Origin: Burkholderia sp. USMB20
GTDB taxonomy: Bacteria > Pseudomonadota > Gammaproteobacteria > Burkholderiales > Burkholderiaceae
NCBI RefSeq assembly: GCF_000949135.2
Contig: NZ_JTAN02000003.1
Location: forward strand, 496,001 to 560,000
Reading direction: 5' to 3'
Length of the DNA stretch: 64,000 nt
This document shows, piece by piece, positions 55,575 through 64,000 of the stretch. The first letter of the stretch is position 1, and each line of letters begins with the position of its first letter. The notes beneath the pieces are model-generated. The model did not search any database. It saw only the letters and a list, made by a program, of their open reading frames with translations, and was not told where the DNA came from. The position numbers and the translations under genes were made by a program.

Positions 55575-56137
55575 AGCGGCTCTCCTTCGACGAGATCGAG
55601 CAGCACGAACGCCATGCGGCACGGCTTGCCCGAGCGGTTCGCCCAGCTGTGGTTCGTCGCTCGCTGTACGAGCACGTCGCCCGCGCGCATCAGCGTCTCG
55701 CCTTCGTCGAGCAGCGCCCAGATCTCGCCGTCGAGGACGATCGCGTAGTCGAGCGATTCGGTCTTGTGGAACCAGAAATGCCGCGCACCGCGCGTGTCGC
55801 GCACACCGCTCGCGTCGAGAAACTGGGCGAGCTGCGTTTCGTCGTACGTTTCGTCCGGCGGAAAATCGACGATACGCAGCAGCGAGCCGCCTTTCGAATG
55901 GAAACCGAATGCGTGTCCGGCCGGCGCTGGCTCGTCGCCCGCCGCCCGCGCGTCGCCGGTCGCCCAGACGACATGCGCGAGCGGCAACCCCTTGCGCGTG
56001 GTCCGGTTCGGCGTAGGTCCGTCGGACACGATGCAGGACTTGCCGTCGGCGCGCGTACCCGTGACGATGCGCCGGACCGGCCGATAGTCGTCGACGTCCG
56101 CCTGTCGCGCGTGGTCAGCCATCAATGTTGGCTCCAT
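55571..56137 (-). CDS. Cupin-domain protein
   Basis: 188 residues from MEPTLMADHA, with GGAGAG before the ATG. One cupin barrel is seen at ~115-185: HFWFHKTESLDYAIVLDGEI followed by AGDVLVQRATNHSWANRSGK. The second metal-binding histidine (NHSW) is present. It could be a small dioxygenase, isomerase or sensor. It is the first gene of the cupin-BKACE-MFS operon, behind a large inverted repeat. Confidence 0.8.
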   Translation of the reverse strand: MEPTLMADHARQADVDDYRPVRRIVTGTRADGKSCIVSDGPTPNRTTRKGLPLAHVVWATGDARAAGDEPAPAGHAFGFHSKGGSLLRIVDFPPDETYDETQLAQFLDASGVRDTRGARHFWFHKTESLDYAIVLDGEIWALLDEGETLMRAGDVLVQRATNHSWANRSGKPCRMAFVLLDLVEGEPL

Positions 56138-56147
56138 GTTTCTCTCC

Positions 56148-56179
56148 ATTAACGAGTCGAATCGTATCGTATCGTTAAT
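56148..56179. promoter_or_regulatory. Inverted repeat with ATCGTATCGTAT core (shared operator)
   Basis: Perfect 8-base arms ATTAACGA and TCGTTAAT enclose GTCGAATCGTATCGTA. Bases 56150-56179 agree at 26 of 30 positions with 45271-45300, including the 15-base core CGAATCGTATCGTAT. It starts 10 bp before the cupin start, where a repressor would block transcription. Confidence 0.75.
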
Positions 56180-56239
56180 GAGCGTCGACGGTGTGTCAAT
56201 AGGGGAAAGGCGCGTAAATTCTGGCTTGAGATCTTCTTG

Positions 56240-56263
56240 ACAAAACGAAACGATACGTTTTGT
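56240..56263. promoter_or_regulatory. 24-bp inverted repeat ACAAAACG-N8-CGTTTTGT
   Basis: Perfect 8-base arms enclose AAACGATA, giving a CGATACG segment related to the core motif. It lies about 37 bp before the NMT1-like gene, so the divergent gene pair has one operator per side. Confidence 0.65.
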
Positions 56264-56299
56264 AATAGACGCCATCGATAGACAACTAGAGTGAAATTC

Positions 56300-57160
56300 A
56301 TGGAGACAACACCCGTGCGCGTGATGTGGTTCGTGCCACCGTTGCTCGCCCTCGTAGCGGGCAGCGAGCCGGGCGCGATCCGCGTCGACGCGCGTCGCAA
56401 CCGCTCATCCGACGAGCAATTCGATGCGCTCGTGTCCGGTGACGTCGACGCGGTCGTCACGTCGATGGACAACGTGATCGGCTGGAACCGCCGCGCCGGG
56501 CCGCGCGATTTTCGCGTGGTGGCCCAGATCGAGAGGACGACGCCGTTGAGCGTCGTCGGGCAGCCATCGCGAGCCACGCTGGGCGATCTGCGCGACACCG
56601 ACATCCTCGTCGACGCTGTCGACAACGGATTCGTCGTGGCGCTGCGCATGCTGCTGCGCGACGCAGGATTGGCGGACGATGCGTACCGGCTCGTCCCGTG
56701 CGGCGGTGTGAAGGAGCGGTTCGACGCGTTGGTGGCCGGACAGGGTGCGGCGACGTTGCTGGGGCCGCCGTTCGATGCGCTGGCAGTTCGGTCTGGCCTG
56801 ACTCCCCTCGCCAGCGTTCAGGAGGCCTATCCCGAATTTCCCGGGCAGGGCGTCGTGATGCGCGCCGGTTGCACGGCTCGTGCCCGCGTTGTCGCCTGGC
56901 TTGCCAATCTCGAGCGAGCGCGTCTGATCGTTGCCGGAGATGCCGAACGCGCCACGCGCGCGGTGCTTGCGGGCGGCCTGCCGCTGGCAGCCGCTGACGC
57001 GATGCTGGCCACCGCGCCCGAGTCGTTGCGTCCAGATCGCGCGGGTGTTGCATTGCTGGTCGAGCATCGACGCGCACTGGGGCTCGCGGGCGGTGAGGAC
57101 GACCATGCGGCGGTCGTCGATGATTCGTTAATCGAGGGTTGGGTGGGAGAAGATCAGTGA
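56300..57160 (+). CDS. NMT1/THI5-like substrate-binding-fold protein without signal peptide
   Basis: 286 residues from ATG 56300; GTG 56291 is an alternative. Type 2 periplasmic-binding-fold segments are visible: DEQFDALVSGDVDAVVTSMD, VDAVDNGFVVALRMLL and YRLVPCGGVKERFDALVAGQ. No export signal is seen, so it may be a cytoplasmic ligand-binding or catalytic relative. It overlaps the FAH-family gene by four bases and opens a three-gene operon. Confidence 0.75.
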   Translation: METTPVRVMWFVPPLLALVAGSEPGAIRVDARRNRSSDEQFDALVSGDVDAVVTSMDNVIGWNRRAGPRDFRVVAQIERTTPLSVVGQPSRATLGDLRDTDILVDAVDNGFVVALRMLLRDAGLADDAYRLVPCGGVKERFDALVAGQGAATLLGPPFDALAVRSGLTPLASVQEAYPEFPGQGVVMRAGCTARARVVAWLANLERARLIVAGDAERATRAVLAGGLPLAAADAMLATAPESLRPDRAGVALLVEHRRALGLAGGEDDHAAVVDDSLIEGWVGEDQ

Positions 57161-58152
57161 ATCGATATGCATTGGGTACGTTTTCCGCGGGCGATGGCGC
57201 CCGCTTCGCCGGGCTCGTCGTCGACGATCGCGTCGCGCCGCTGGCGCAGGCCGCCGCGTCGGTCGGCGATCGTTCGTTTAATGATTCGACGACCGTGCTG
57301 TCGCTGCTCGATGCGTGGGATGACAACCAGCCGAAGCTCGCGCGCATCGTCGACGCGATGTCGGTAGACGGCGTGCGCTGGTATGCGTTGCGCGAGCTAC
57401 ATACGCATCCAGCGATCGACCTGCCGCGCCAAATCTTCTGCACCGGTGCCAATTACCGCAAGCATGTGGTCGACCTCACCGTCGATGCAAAGGTCGGGCC
57501 AGAAGGGCTGAACGATGCGGAGTTGCGCCGCTGGGCCGAGAACATGATGGACGAACGGGTGGCGAACGGCGAGCCGTACGTCTTTACGAAGCCAGTGTCC
57601 GCGGTGTCCGGCGCGTTCGATCCGCTGGTGCTGCCGCCGACCACGACGAAGCCGGACTGGGAGCTCGAGCTGGCCGTGGTGATCGGGCGCGGCGGGTACA
57701 TGATCGACCGCGAGCATGCGCTTGACCACGTGGCGGGCTACACGATCGTCAACGATATCTCCGCGCGCGATCTGATTCCGCGCACCGACTACAAGATGCT
57801 CGGCACCGACTGGCTCCGTTCGAAAGGGCAGCCCGGTTTCCTGCCGCTGGGTCCGTATCTCGTGCCGAAGCAGTTCGTGTCCGATCCCCACCGGTTGTCG
57901 ATGCGGCTGACCGTATCGGGCCAGACGATGCAGGACGAGACCACTGCGGACATGCTGTTCGGCATCGAACGGCAGATCGAGTACATCTCCCGCTATGCGC
58001 GGCTGTTGCCCGGCGACATCATCTGCACCGGCTCGCCGGCGGGCAACGGCACGCACTATGGTCGCTTTCTGCGGGACGGCGATGTGATGGAGGGCGAGAT
58101 CGAGGGGCTGGGGCGTCAACGCCAGGTTTGCATTGCACATCATCATGAGTGA
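57157..58152 (+). CDS. Fumarylacetoacetate hydrolase-family protein
   Basis: 331 residues from GTG 57157, coupled to the upstream stop. The FAH-fold stretches are FCTGANYRKHVVDL, the acidic pair in DWELELAVVIGRGG, IVNDISARDLIP, and CTGSPAGNGTHYGRFL near the end. It is the second such enzyme in the region and is only distantly like the first, so they probably act on different intermediates. It overlaps the thioesterase gene by eight bases. Confidence 0.87.
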   Translation: MNRYALGTFSAGDGARFAGLVVDDRVAPLAQAAASVGDRSFNDSTTVLSLLDAWDDNQPKLARIVDAMSVDGVRWYALRELHTHPAIDLPRQIFCTGANYRKHVVDLTVDAKVGPEGLNDAELRRWAENMMDERVANGEPYVFTKPVSAVSGAFDPLVLPPTTTKPDWELELAVVIGRGGYMIDREHALDHVAGYTIVNDISARDLIPRTDYKMLGTDWLRSKGQPGFLPLGPYLVPKQFVSDPHRLSMRLTVSGQTMQDETTADMLFGIERQIEYISRYARLLPGDIICTGSPAGNGTHYGRFLRDGDVMEGEIEGLGRQRQVCIAHHHE

Positions 58153-58639
58153 TCCGCTGCCGAACACGGAGTTCCGCGACCACGCTGGGATTCCCGACAA
58201 CCCTGATCGCGCATTGCTTCATGCGCTTCTGTCGACGCAGGCCCGGAACATCAAGCTCGACATGAATCCGGCGCTGACGTCGCTCGGTGCCACATTACTG
58301 GCGGGGAGCGCGGGGGTACTGTCCATTGGTTTCACGGCGCCTGAGCACTCGGTGCAGGGCAACGGCGTCGTGGCGGGGGGCACCCTCGCGTCGATGCTCG
58401 ATTTCGCGATGGCGCTTGCACTGCTGTCGGAATTGCCGCACGGGCGCACGTGCGCGACGATCAGCCTGACGGTCAACATGCTCGAACCCGGACACGTCGG
58501 TGAGTTCGTGGCCAACGCGCGCGTCAAGCGGCGTGGCGGGCGCGTGGCGTTCGCGGGAGGCGAGCTGTACGACGCGACGAGGACACGCTGCATTGCTACG
58601 GCGACGGCTCCGTTCGCGGTGTTCGATGTGCGTCGCTGA
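58145..58639 (+). CDS. PaaI-type hotdog thioesterase
   Basis: 164 residues from MSDPLPNTEF. Hotdog-fold features: EHSVQGNGVVAGGTLASMLD, which contains the catalytic acidic residue region, followed by TISLTVNMLEPGHVGEF. It probably hydrolyses an acyl-CoA formed in, or escaping from, the catabolic route. It is the last gene of its operon. Confidence 0.82.
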   Translation: MSDPLPNTEFRDHAGIPDNPDRALLHALLSTQARNIKLDMNPALTSLGATLLAGSAGVLSIGFTAPEHSVQGNGVVAGGTLASMLDFAMALALLSELPHGRTCATISLTVNMLEPGHVGEFVANARVKRRGGRVAFAGGELYDATRTRCIATATAPFAVFDVRR

Positions 58640-58862
58640 TCGCGCGACGGGTGCGGCGTGGCCGTACCCGTAGTGGTAGCTTAGTCGCTGGGCTGTGCGG
58701 ATCGGGCAACGACCGGGGTATGGAACGATGCAGGCAACAGGATCTTGCTTTCCCGGTGCTGGATCATCGGCAAGATCTTGGTGATCTGCCCTATAAATCC
58801 CGGACACGAATGAATGTTAGTGTTTCGGCGGCAATTTCCCCAGTAGGAACGGCAGGTTGACG

Positions 58863-59141
58863 ATGAAGCGCACGCAATATTCGGTGGAGCAGATCTTGGC
58901 CGCGCTCAAGCAGGCTGAGCTGGGCGTGTCAGTGGCGGATCTGGTTCGGCAACTGGGAATATCCGAGCAGACGTATTACCGATGGAAGAAGCAGTACGCG
59001 GGGCTGGAGTCAAACCAGGTCCGCGAACTGAAGCAGTTCCAGGACGAGAACGAACGACTCAAGATGCTGGTTGCGGAACTCAGTCTGGACAAGGCCATCC
59101 TGCAGGATATCGCCACAAAAAAGTGGCCGCGCCCGCGCTGA
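58863..59141 (+). CDS. IS3-family transposase OrfA
   Basis: 92 residues from MKRTQYSVEQILAALKQAEL. HTH: VADLVRQLGISEQTYYRWKK. It is followed by a leucine-zipper-like stretch (RELKQFQDENERLKMLVAEL) ending KAILQDIATKKWPRPR. It is intact, unlike the downstream OrfB. An A6G slip site lies near its end for producing an OrfAB fusion. Confidence 0.9.
   Translation: MKRTQYSVEQILAALKQAELGVSVADLVRQLGISEQTYYRWKKQYAGLESNQVRELKQFQDENERLKMLVAELSLDKAILQDIATKKWPRPR
59117..59123 (+). promoter_or_regulatory. A6G slippery site for programmed -1 frameshifting
   Basis: Six A then G lies where the orfA and orfB frames overlap, and orfB is in the -1 frame. This is the usual IS3 arrangement for making the OrfAB transposase. 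Confidence 0.8.
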
Positions 59142-59332
59142 AGAGACAGGCCGTGAGCTACATCATGGGTCACTACGGTCTACCGACGCAGCGGGTGTGC
59201 CGGTTGGTCAGGCAGGCTCGCAGCACCCACTACTATCGCAGCGTCAAGGATCCGCAAACGGCGCTGCGTCAACGCATGCGTGAGATTGCGCAGACCCGTG
59301 TTCGATACGGTTATCGACGCGTGCACGCCTGA
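59120..59332 (+). pseudogene. IS3-family OrfB, truncated
   Basis: Begins as usual (KRQAVSYIMGHYGLPTQRVC, then RSTHYYRSVKDPQTALRQRM) but stops after RVRYGYRRVHA. The whole DDE integrase core is missing, so no functional transposase can be made. The right end of the element is not recognised. Confidence 0.85.
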
Positions 59333-59461
59333 CAGCGCTTGGTGCAATAGGTCGTCATCCAATTGTGTCCAGAAACCCGGAGGTTGTTGTTCGCCGTACC
59401 TACATGAACACCTTGCTGACGGGTTGAAAGCACGTTGATTGCGACGGAGTGCGAAAGCTCC

Positions 59462-61870
59462 TCACTCGAACGTGACGAACTGAGCAGACGACCACGCCTT
59501 GCTGTCGTTGCGCTGCCGCCCGAAGAAATAGACGGGGCGGAATCCGAACGAGGCATTTTCCGCCGCGACTTCGATGCTGCCCGCGAGATCGACGGGAAGC
59601 GGCTTGTCGGTCAGCCGTTCGACCGCGACGAATAGCTCCGTGCCGCCGAGTTCGTGTGTCGCCGCACCCTGCGCGAGCAGGTCCGCGCCGCTGATTTCGA
59701 AGCGGAACGTCGGTGCGTGCACGAATGGATTGCGCTGCAGCGGATCGCCGACCTTCGCGAAGCTGTCGATCGTGCCTTCGACCACGATCGTCGCGTCGGC
59801 GAGATTGCCGATGTCGAGCTCGATACTGTCCGCATCACCATAGGTGTCGCTGCGGAACTCGACGTCGGTCGCGCCGGTACGCCATGCCGACTCCTCGACA
59901 TGCTCGAAGCCGTTCGATCCGAAGCGGTGGATCGTGCCGTTGACGACGCGGATCCGGCCGCGCCACGCGGCCCAGCGATAGCGGTCCCGGATGCGGGCGC
60001 CGCCCCAGCGCACGCGGATCAGGCGATCCGCGTAGCCGAGTTCCGCATGCAGGTTGCGTTCCCACACCAGTCCTTCGTGATCGTACGCGGCCACGTATTC
60101 CCAGCCGGACTGGCCGAGCAGCCGGTAGTCGAACCGCGCCGGCCCGCGATGCGCGAACGCATCGCCTTGCCAGTGATCGCCGCAACGCACGAGCAGCGCA
60201 CTGTGCTCGCCGGTGGTCGCCCAGGTGCGACGCGCGCGCAGCGCCTCGCCGACGTGCTTGCGATCGAGCACGTCGGCGAGCACACCCGTCAGCCCGCCGT
60301 GCACACCGAACACCTGCACGCCGGGCGCGCCGCCACCCGGTCGGCCGCGATGTTCATCGCCGCTGGCCGCGACGCCGAGCCGGTAGCCGCGTGCGATCAC
60401 GTCCTGGTACAGCCAGCCGAAGTGCCCCCACGACGACGCGATCTCGACGAGCCGTTCGAGTTCGGGATGGTGCCAGTCGGGGATGTAGCGGCGGCCGCCC
60501 ACGTGCGGCATCACCAGATGCTGCGCGGCATCGTCCGCATACGCATCCCACAGTTCCTCGACGGGCCAGCGGCCGAGCTCGACCGCATGGCCTTTCATGT
60601 CCTCGTTCCAGACCAGCGTACGGTTGTGTTCGCCGCGCGCGTTGTACGGAAAATCCGGTCGCGCGTCGCCGAGGAACACCACGTTATGGTCGCCGCCCGC
60701 GGTCGAGCTGCCGCACCATTCCTGCACCGGATACACGACGAAGCGGCCCGGCTCGTTGAAGCGCTCGACCGCGTCGACGCCGAGCTGCCAGTTCTCGTCG
60801 GTGATCTGGAAATCGTTCGCGGTATAGCCGAGCACGTCGATGCCGCCGATGTCGCGTGCGTAGCGTGCGTTGTACTCGGGGCTGTTGGTGCCGACTGTGT
60901 CGTGCGCATGCACATGGAGATCCGCATACAGCGCGCGCGGTACCGGCAACGATGCGTCGACCGTCAGCCACGCTTCGGCTGCGCGCACGTCCGGCCGCGC
61001 GGGCACGTCGGCCTCGATGCGCAGCGTGCCGGCGTCGACCGGCAGGTCGTCGACCGGGCAGCTCGCGAATCCCGCCTCGGGCAGCGCGTGTTCGCGCCGG
61101 TAGACGGCTTCGCCTTGCGCGTCATATGCAACGACGCGCGCGGTGCCGCCGACGTCGCGGCACGCATTGCCCCAGCGGTCCTGCAGCGACAGCCGGAATG
61201 GCGCACGGGTGCCCGGCTGCACGAAGCGCGGGCCGTTCAGCAGTACGTCGGCCGGCGCGCCGGCGCGGATGTCGATCGAGACGTCGCCGGGCACCGCGAC
61301 GAAACGCGACGTGCCCAACGGATCGACGTAGAGCCGGAACCGGAAGTTGTCCTCGGCGAAGGTCTGCACGCGCGTGCCGGGGCCGCGACGGCGATCGCCG
61401 AGACGGATCACGATCCGGTCGCCGGCGTTCACGTAGCCGTCGACGACGTCGACGATCACCGCCTTCTGGAACGGCCGCTCGTGCCCCTTCTGGTCGAAGC
61501 GCACGTTCAGCGCCTGCACGGTGGCCGGGCTCTGGCCCGGCACGAGCGGCGCCGCATGGTATTCGGCGCTGATGTAGTTCGCCGCGCCCGGGTCGCTCGT
61601 CTGGAACAGCGCCCAGTCCGAATAGAACTTGAAGGTGGCCTTCAGCCAGCCGCCGTCGGCGATGCCGGACGAGCCGACCTCGTAGTCGAGCACGATCTCG
61701 CTCCACTCGCCGGCTTCGAGGCGCGTGACGTTGCAATGCACGCGCCCGGCGAACGGCAGGCGCTTGTGGCGTTCGTACAGGCCCGCGGGTGCAACGTGCG
61801 GGCCCAGGCGGTCGCGCAGCGCGGCGGCGCGGGCAGCGACGGAATCGGGGAAGTCCCTGGATTCATTCAT
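59462..61870 (-). CDS. DUF3604/PHP-like putative metal-dependent hydrolase
   Basis: 802 residues from MNESRDFPDS. A beta-rich N-terminal region (~40-310) is followed by YADLHVHAHD, whose His-319, -321 and -323 look like the metal-binding start of a PHP-type domain. Further histidines follow in GGDHNVVFLGDARPDF, VMPHVGGRRYIPDWHHPE and ASGDEHRGRPGG. DUF3604 proteins are poorly characterised and often sit beside transporters. It ends the operon begun by the SLC13 transporter gene, with a 38-bp gap. There is no signal peptide, so it is probably cytoplasmic. Confidence 0.78.
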   Translation of the reverse strand: MNESRDFPDSVAARAAALRDRLGPHVAPAGLYERHKRLPFAGRVHCNVTRLEAGEWSEIVLDYEVGSSGIADGGWLKATFKFYSDWALFQTSDPGAANYISAEYHAAPLVPGQSPATVQALNVRFDQKGHERPFQKAVIVDVVDGYVNAGDRIVIRLGDRRRGPGTRVQTFAEDNFRFRLYVDPLGTSRFVAVPGDVSIDIRAGAPADVLLNGPRFVQPGTRAPFRLSLQDRWGNACRDVGGTARVVAYDAQGEAVYRREHALPEAGFASCPVDDLPVDAGTLRIEADVPARPDVRAAEAWLTVDASLPVPRALYADLHVHAHDTVGTNSPEYNARYARDIGGIDVLGYTANDFQITDENWQLGVDAVERFNEPGRFVVYPVQEWCGSSTAGGDHNVVFLGDARPDFPYNARGEHNRTLVWNEDMKGHAVELGRWPVEELWDAYADDAAQHLVMPHVGGRRYIPDWHHPELERLVEIASSWGHFGWLYQDVIARGYRLGVAASGDEHRGRPGGGAPGVQVFGVHGGLTGVLADVLDRKHVGEALRARRTWATTGEHSALLVRCGDHWQGDAFAHRGPARFDYRLLGQSGWEYVAAYDHEGLVWERNLHAELGYADRLIRVRWGGARIRDRYRWAAWRGRIRVVNGTIHRFGSNGFEHVEESAWRTGATDVEFRSDTYGDADSIELDIGNLADATIVVEGTIDSFAKVGDPLQRNPFVHAPTFRFEISGADLLAQGAATHELGGTELFVAVERLTDKPLPVDLAGSIEVAAENASFGFRPVYFFGRQRNDSKAWSSAQFVTFE

Positions 61871-61908
61871 GAGGAATGCAAAATGATGTCGTTGGAAAGC
61901 GGCGCGCT

Positions 61909-63471
61909 TCAATGCGCGAACGGCCAGGGCGCGCTCGCGTCCCAGACGGGGATACCCATGTACGCGTACCACGGCGCGATCACGCAGAGGCCATAGACGA
62001 TCGCGATCAGCACCGATACCGCGCCGACCTTCGCGTAGTCGGCCGTCGAGAACGCGCCGCTGCTGTACGCGATGACGCCGGCGGTGATCTGCGTGGGCAG
62101 CAGATAAGCGAAGCTGTCGGTGTCGCTGACGAGCATCGTGAACGCGACCGGATGCAGCCCGAGGCGCGGCGCCAGCGCGAGCGCGATCGGCGCGATCATC
62201 GTGACGGCCGCGACGTTGGACAGCATGCCGATGCGGATCACGTGCGTGCCGAGCATCACGATGGCGATCGCGAGCCACCAGCCGTGACCGCGCGCGGCGA
62301 CGTAGATGTGATCGGCGGCCCAGTTCGCGAGCCCGGACGCACTGATCGCCGACGACAGCGACAGCGCACCGGCCAGCAGGAACAGCGTGCCCCAGATCGT
62401 CCGCTGCTCGACCTCGGCCCAGCCGAAGCGCAGCACGCCGGGTGCGAACAACAGCGCCAGCGCGATCAGCGCGACGATTTCCGACGGCAGGTGATGGAGC
62501 GGCTCGGTCGCCCACAACATGGCGACGGCCGCGAACAGCGCGAGCACGGCCCAGTCGTTGCGGGCGGCGGGCGGTTGCGTACGGCGCATCGCCGCGATCG
62601 CGCCGGGGCCGCCGGGAAGCGCGACGGCGCGCGAGCGGAAATGGAACTGCACCCAGGCCTGCGTGATCGCGAACATCCCGAGATACGGCCACTGCAGCTT
62701 CAGCCACGTCAGATAGGAGATCCGGATGCCGAGCTGCTTCTCGAGCAGCCCTGACACGACCATGTTCGGCAGATGCGCGGTGAGGATGCACATGCCGCTG
62801 ATCATCGCGCCGTACACGAGCGTCTGGATCACGATCGCCTTGCGCGCGGCGCGTTCGCGCGGCGATTCGCCGAACAGCCGGACGATGCCGTTCGTGACCG
62901 GCAGCAGCGTGGCCGCACGTGCGTTCGCGGCCGGCACGACGAGCGCCATCACGCAGTTCACGGCGAACATCGCCCAGATCACGCCGTTGGCCGTGCGCAC
63001 CTTCAGGCGATCGAGCAGCAGCAGGGCGATGCGCCGGTCGAGCCCGCTCGCCTGCATGATCGCGGAGAACAGGAACGCGGCGAGGCACAGGAACACGACG
63101 GGCGCGGCGAAGCCGCTGGCCGCCTTCGGAAACGACGGGCTCGCATGCGACAGCACGAGCAGCATCGGCAGCAGGATGCCGCTCACGCCGACGGGAATCG
63201 CCTCGGTGATCCAGACGATCGCGACCCACGCGACGACCGCGAGCGTCGCCCGGCCCTCGGCGGAAAGATGCGCGGGCGCGGGCAACCACCAGGCGATCGC
63301 GAAGAACGCCAGCCACGCGGCGGCAAAGCCGATCGCGGCACGCCGCTGCGCGCCGCGCGATCGTCCCGCTGCGTGCGGATCGGTACGTGGCGCCGTGGCT
63401 GGTTCGGCCCGTGTCGGCCGGCTGCCCTGCACGCCATCGAGCGGCGGCGTGCCGATTGCGTTTTCAGTCAC
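61909..63471 (-). CDS. SLC13/DASS-family anion transporter
   Basis: 520 residues from GTG 63471, with GGGGAG seven bases upstream. About 12 membrane helices. The family stretches are WVAIVWITEAIPVGVSGILL, FSAIMQASGLDRRIALLLLD and ALVVPAANARAATLLPVTNG. Homologues take up di- and tricarboxylates or sulfate with Na+. It is co-transcribed with the DUF3604-like gene and divergent from a GntR regulator. Confidence 0.85.
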   Translation of the reverse strand: MTENAIGTPPLDGVQGSRPTRAEPATAPRTDPHAAGRSRGAQRRAAIGFAAAWLAFFAIAWWLPAPAHLSAEGRATLAVVAWVAIVWITEAIPVGVSGILLPMLLVLSHASPSFPKAASGFAAPVVFLCLAAFLFSAIMQASGLDRRIALLLLDRLKVRTANGVIWAMFAVNCVMALVVPAANARAATLLPVTNGIVRLFGESPRERAARKAIVIQTLVYGAMISGMCILTAHLPNMVVSGLLEKQLGIRISYLTWLKLQWPYLGMFAITQAWVQFHFRSRAVALPGGPGAIAAMRRTQPPAARNDWAVLALFAAVAMLWATEPLHHLPSEIVALIALALLFAPGVLRFGWAEVEQRTIWGTLFLLAGALSLSSAISASGLANWAADHIYVAARGHGWWLAIAIVMLGTHVIRIGMLSNVAAVTMIAPIALALAPRLGLHPVAFTMLVSDTDSFAYLLPTQITAGVIAYSSGAFSTADYAKVGAVSVLIAIVYGLCVIAPWYAYMGIPVWDASAPWPFAH

Positions 63472-63628
63472 TGGTATGCTCCCCGGGGCATCGGGACCCC
63501 GAATCGCGGCCCCGACAGTCTGTCGAGATGTGATAATACGTATTAATACAAGTTGAGCATTCCAATTGCTTTTCATATCGATATCGGGAAACGCGCATAG
63601 CGCGAACCCAGCACGACGAGGAAGGATC

Positions 63629-64000
63629 GATGACGCTGGTGCGTGACGACACGACATCGCTTTACGAGCAGCTTGCGACGACGCTGCGCGACGAGATCGA
63701 GCGCGGTGTGTACGAGCCGACCGGCAAGCTGCCGTCCGAGGCGCAGTTGAGCGAGCGTTTTCAGGTGAGCCGCGTGACCGTCAGGCTCGCGCTCGATCGG
63801 CTGAGCGATGCGCGCATCGTCGAGCGCAAGCAGGGCAAAGGGACGTTCGCCGCGAAGCAGCGGCTGCGGCATCGACTCGATGTGCTGCGCGGGCTGCACG
63901 ATTCGATCGCCGCGCAGGGCGCGCGGGCGCGGATGGAATTGCTGCGCATGGAAACGTGCGACGTGCCGCCGGGCTTGCGGCACGCATTTGCCGCCGACGT
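63629..64000 (+). CDS. GntR-family regulator, partial (3' end outside window)
   Basis: The first 124 residues are visible. Winged helix: LYEQLATTLRDEIERGVYEP, then PSEAQLSERFQVSRVTVRLA and ERKQGKGTFAAK. The start of a UTRA-type domain follows (LDVLRGLHDSIAAQGARA). AAGGA precedes the ATG. It is divergent from the SLC13-DUF3604 operon and probably controls it. Confidence 0.85.

Noticed and set aside
59654-61996. A 780-codon plus-strand frame opposite the DUF3604-like gene
   Set aside because: Arg/His/Val-rich antisense shadow with no recognisable domain.
59462-63316. A 1,284-codon minus-strand frame suggesting one giant fused protein
   Set aside because: Its first 482 codons are a shadow of the SLC13 transporter gene; the real protein begins at MNESRDF (61870).

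Overview
The window is GC-rich, densely coded DNA that looks like a secondary replicon of a Burkholderia, probably of the B. cepacia complex. This is judged from base composition, the nic and mms gene sets, many LysR/GntR/TetR regulators each sitting beside a small catabolic operon, and scattered IS3/IS5 relics. No rRNA, tRNA or core housekeeping block was seen. Species level cannot be settled from the window alone.

Layout. (1) 1-7033: nicotinate catabolism. nicX (cut by the left edge), nicD and nicE run leftward; nicC, nicA and an unusually short nicB run rightward from a shared promoter region. (2) 7274-14406: a small lipoprotein, the valine/propanoate genes mmsB and mmsA with an MHS-type transporter and a divergent LysR regulator, a type II haloacid-dehalogenase-like protein and two small unknown proteins. 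(3) 14403-20045: a trimeric autotransporter adhesin gene with a long repeated stalk, broken in the repeats and lacking a membrane anchor, next to a TPR-glycosyltransferase gene and nested IS3 and IS5 relics. (4) 20343-25896: a polar amino-acid ABC transporter, an aromatic amino-acid lyase homologue without the Ala-Ser-Gly triad, and a HutC-like regulator. (5) 26127-31457: a zinc-ribbon/class III cyclase/ATPase/TPR protein followed by a patatin-like lipase and an HD-type hydrolase. (6) 31723-36825: a LysR regulator, then an SDR, an MFS transporter and a two-gene transketolase. (7) 37118-42465: a more AT-rich, probably acquired segment with a LysR regulator, a VanAB-type Rieske oxygenase and reductase, an IS relic, a TetR regulator and a serine hydrolase.

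(8) 42767-58639 is a large catabolic region. It holds an outer-membrane transporter, an orphan Rieske ferredoxin, an extradiol dioxygenase, two fumarylacetoacetate-hydrolase-family enzymes, an FAD monooxygenase, an aldehyde dehydrogenase/DHDPS/ornithine-cyclodeaminase operon with a GntR regulator, a TetR regulator, an MFS transporter, a BKACE enzyme, a cupin, an NMT1-like protein and a thioesterase. Promoters across this region share a motif with core ATCGTATC, suggesting that the divergent operons at 45.2 kb and 56.2 kb and the tetR gene form one local regulon. (9) 58863-64000: a truncated IS3 element with an A6G frameshift site, then a large PHP/DUF3604-like protein, an SLC13-type anion transporter and a divergent GntR regulator cut by the right edge.

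The strongest leads are the shared operator set of region 8, the lyase without its cofactor triad in region 4, the shortened NicB in region 1, and the cyclase-ATPase/patatin/HD gene string in region 5.
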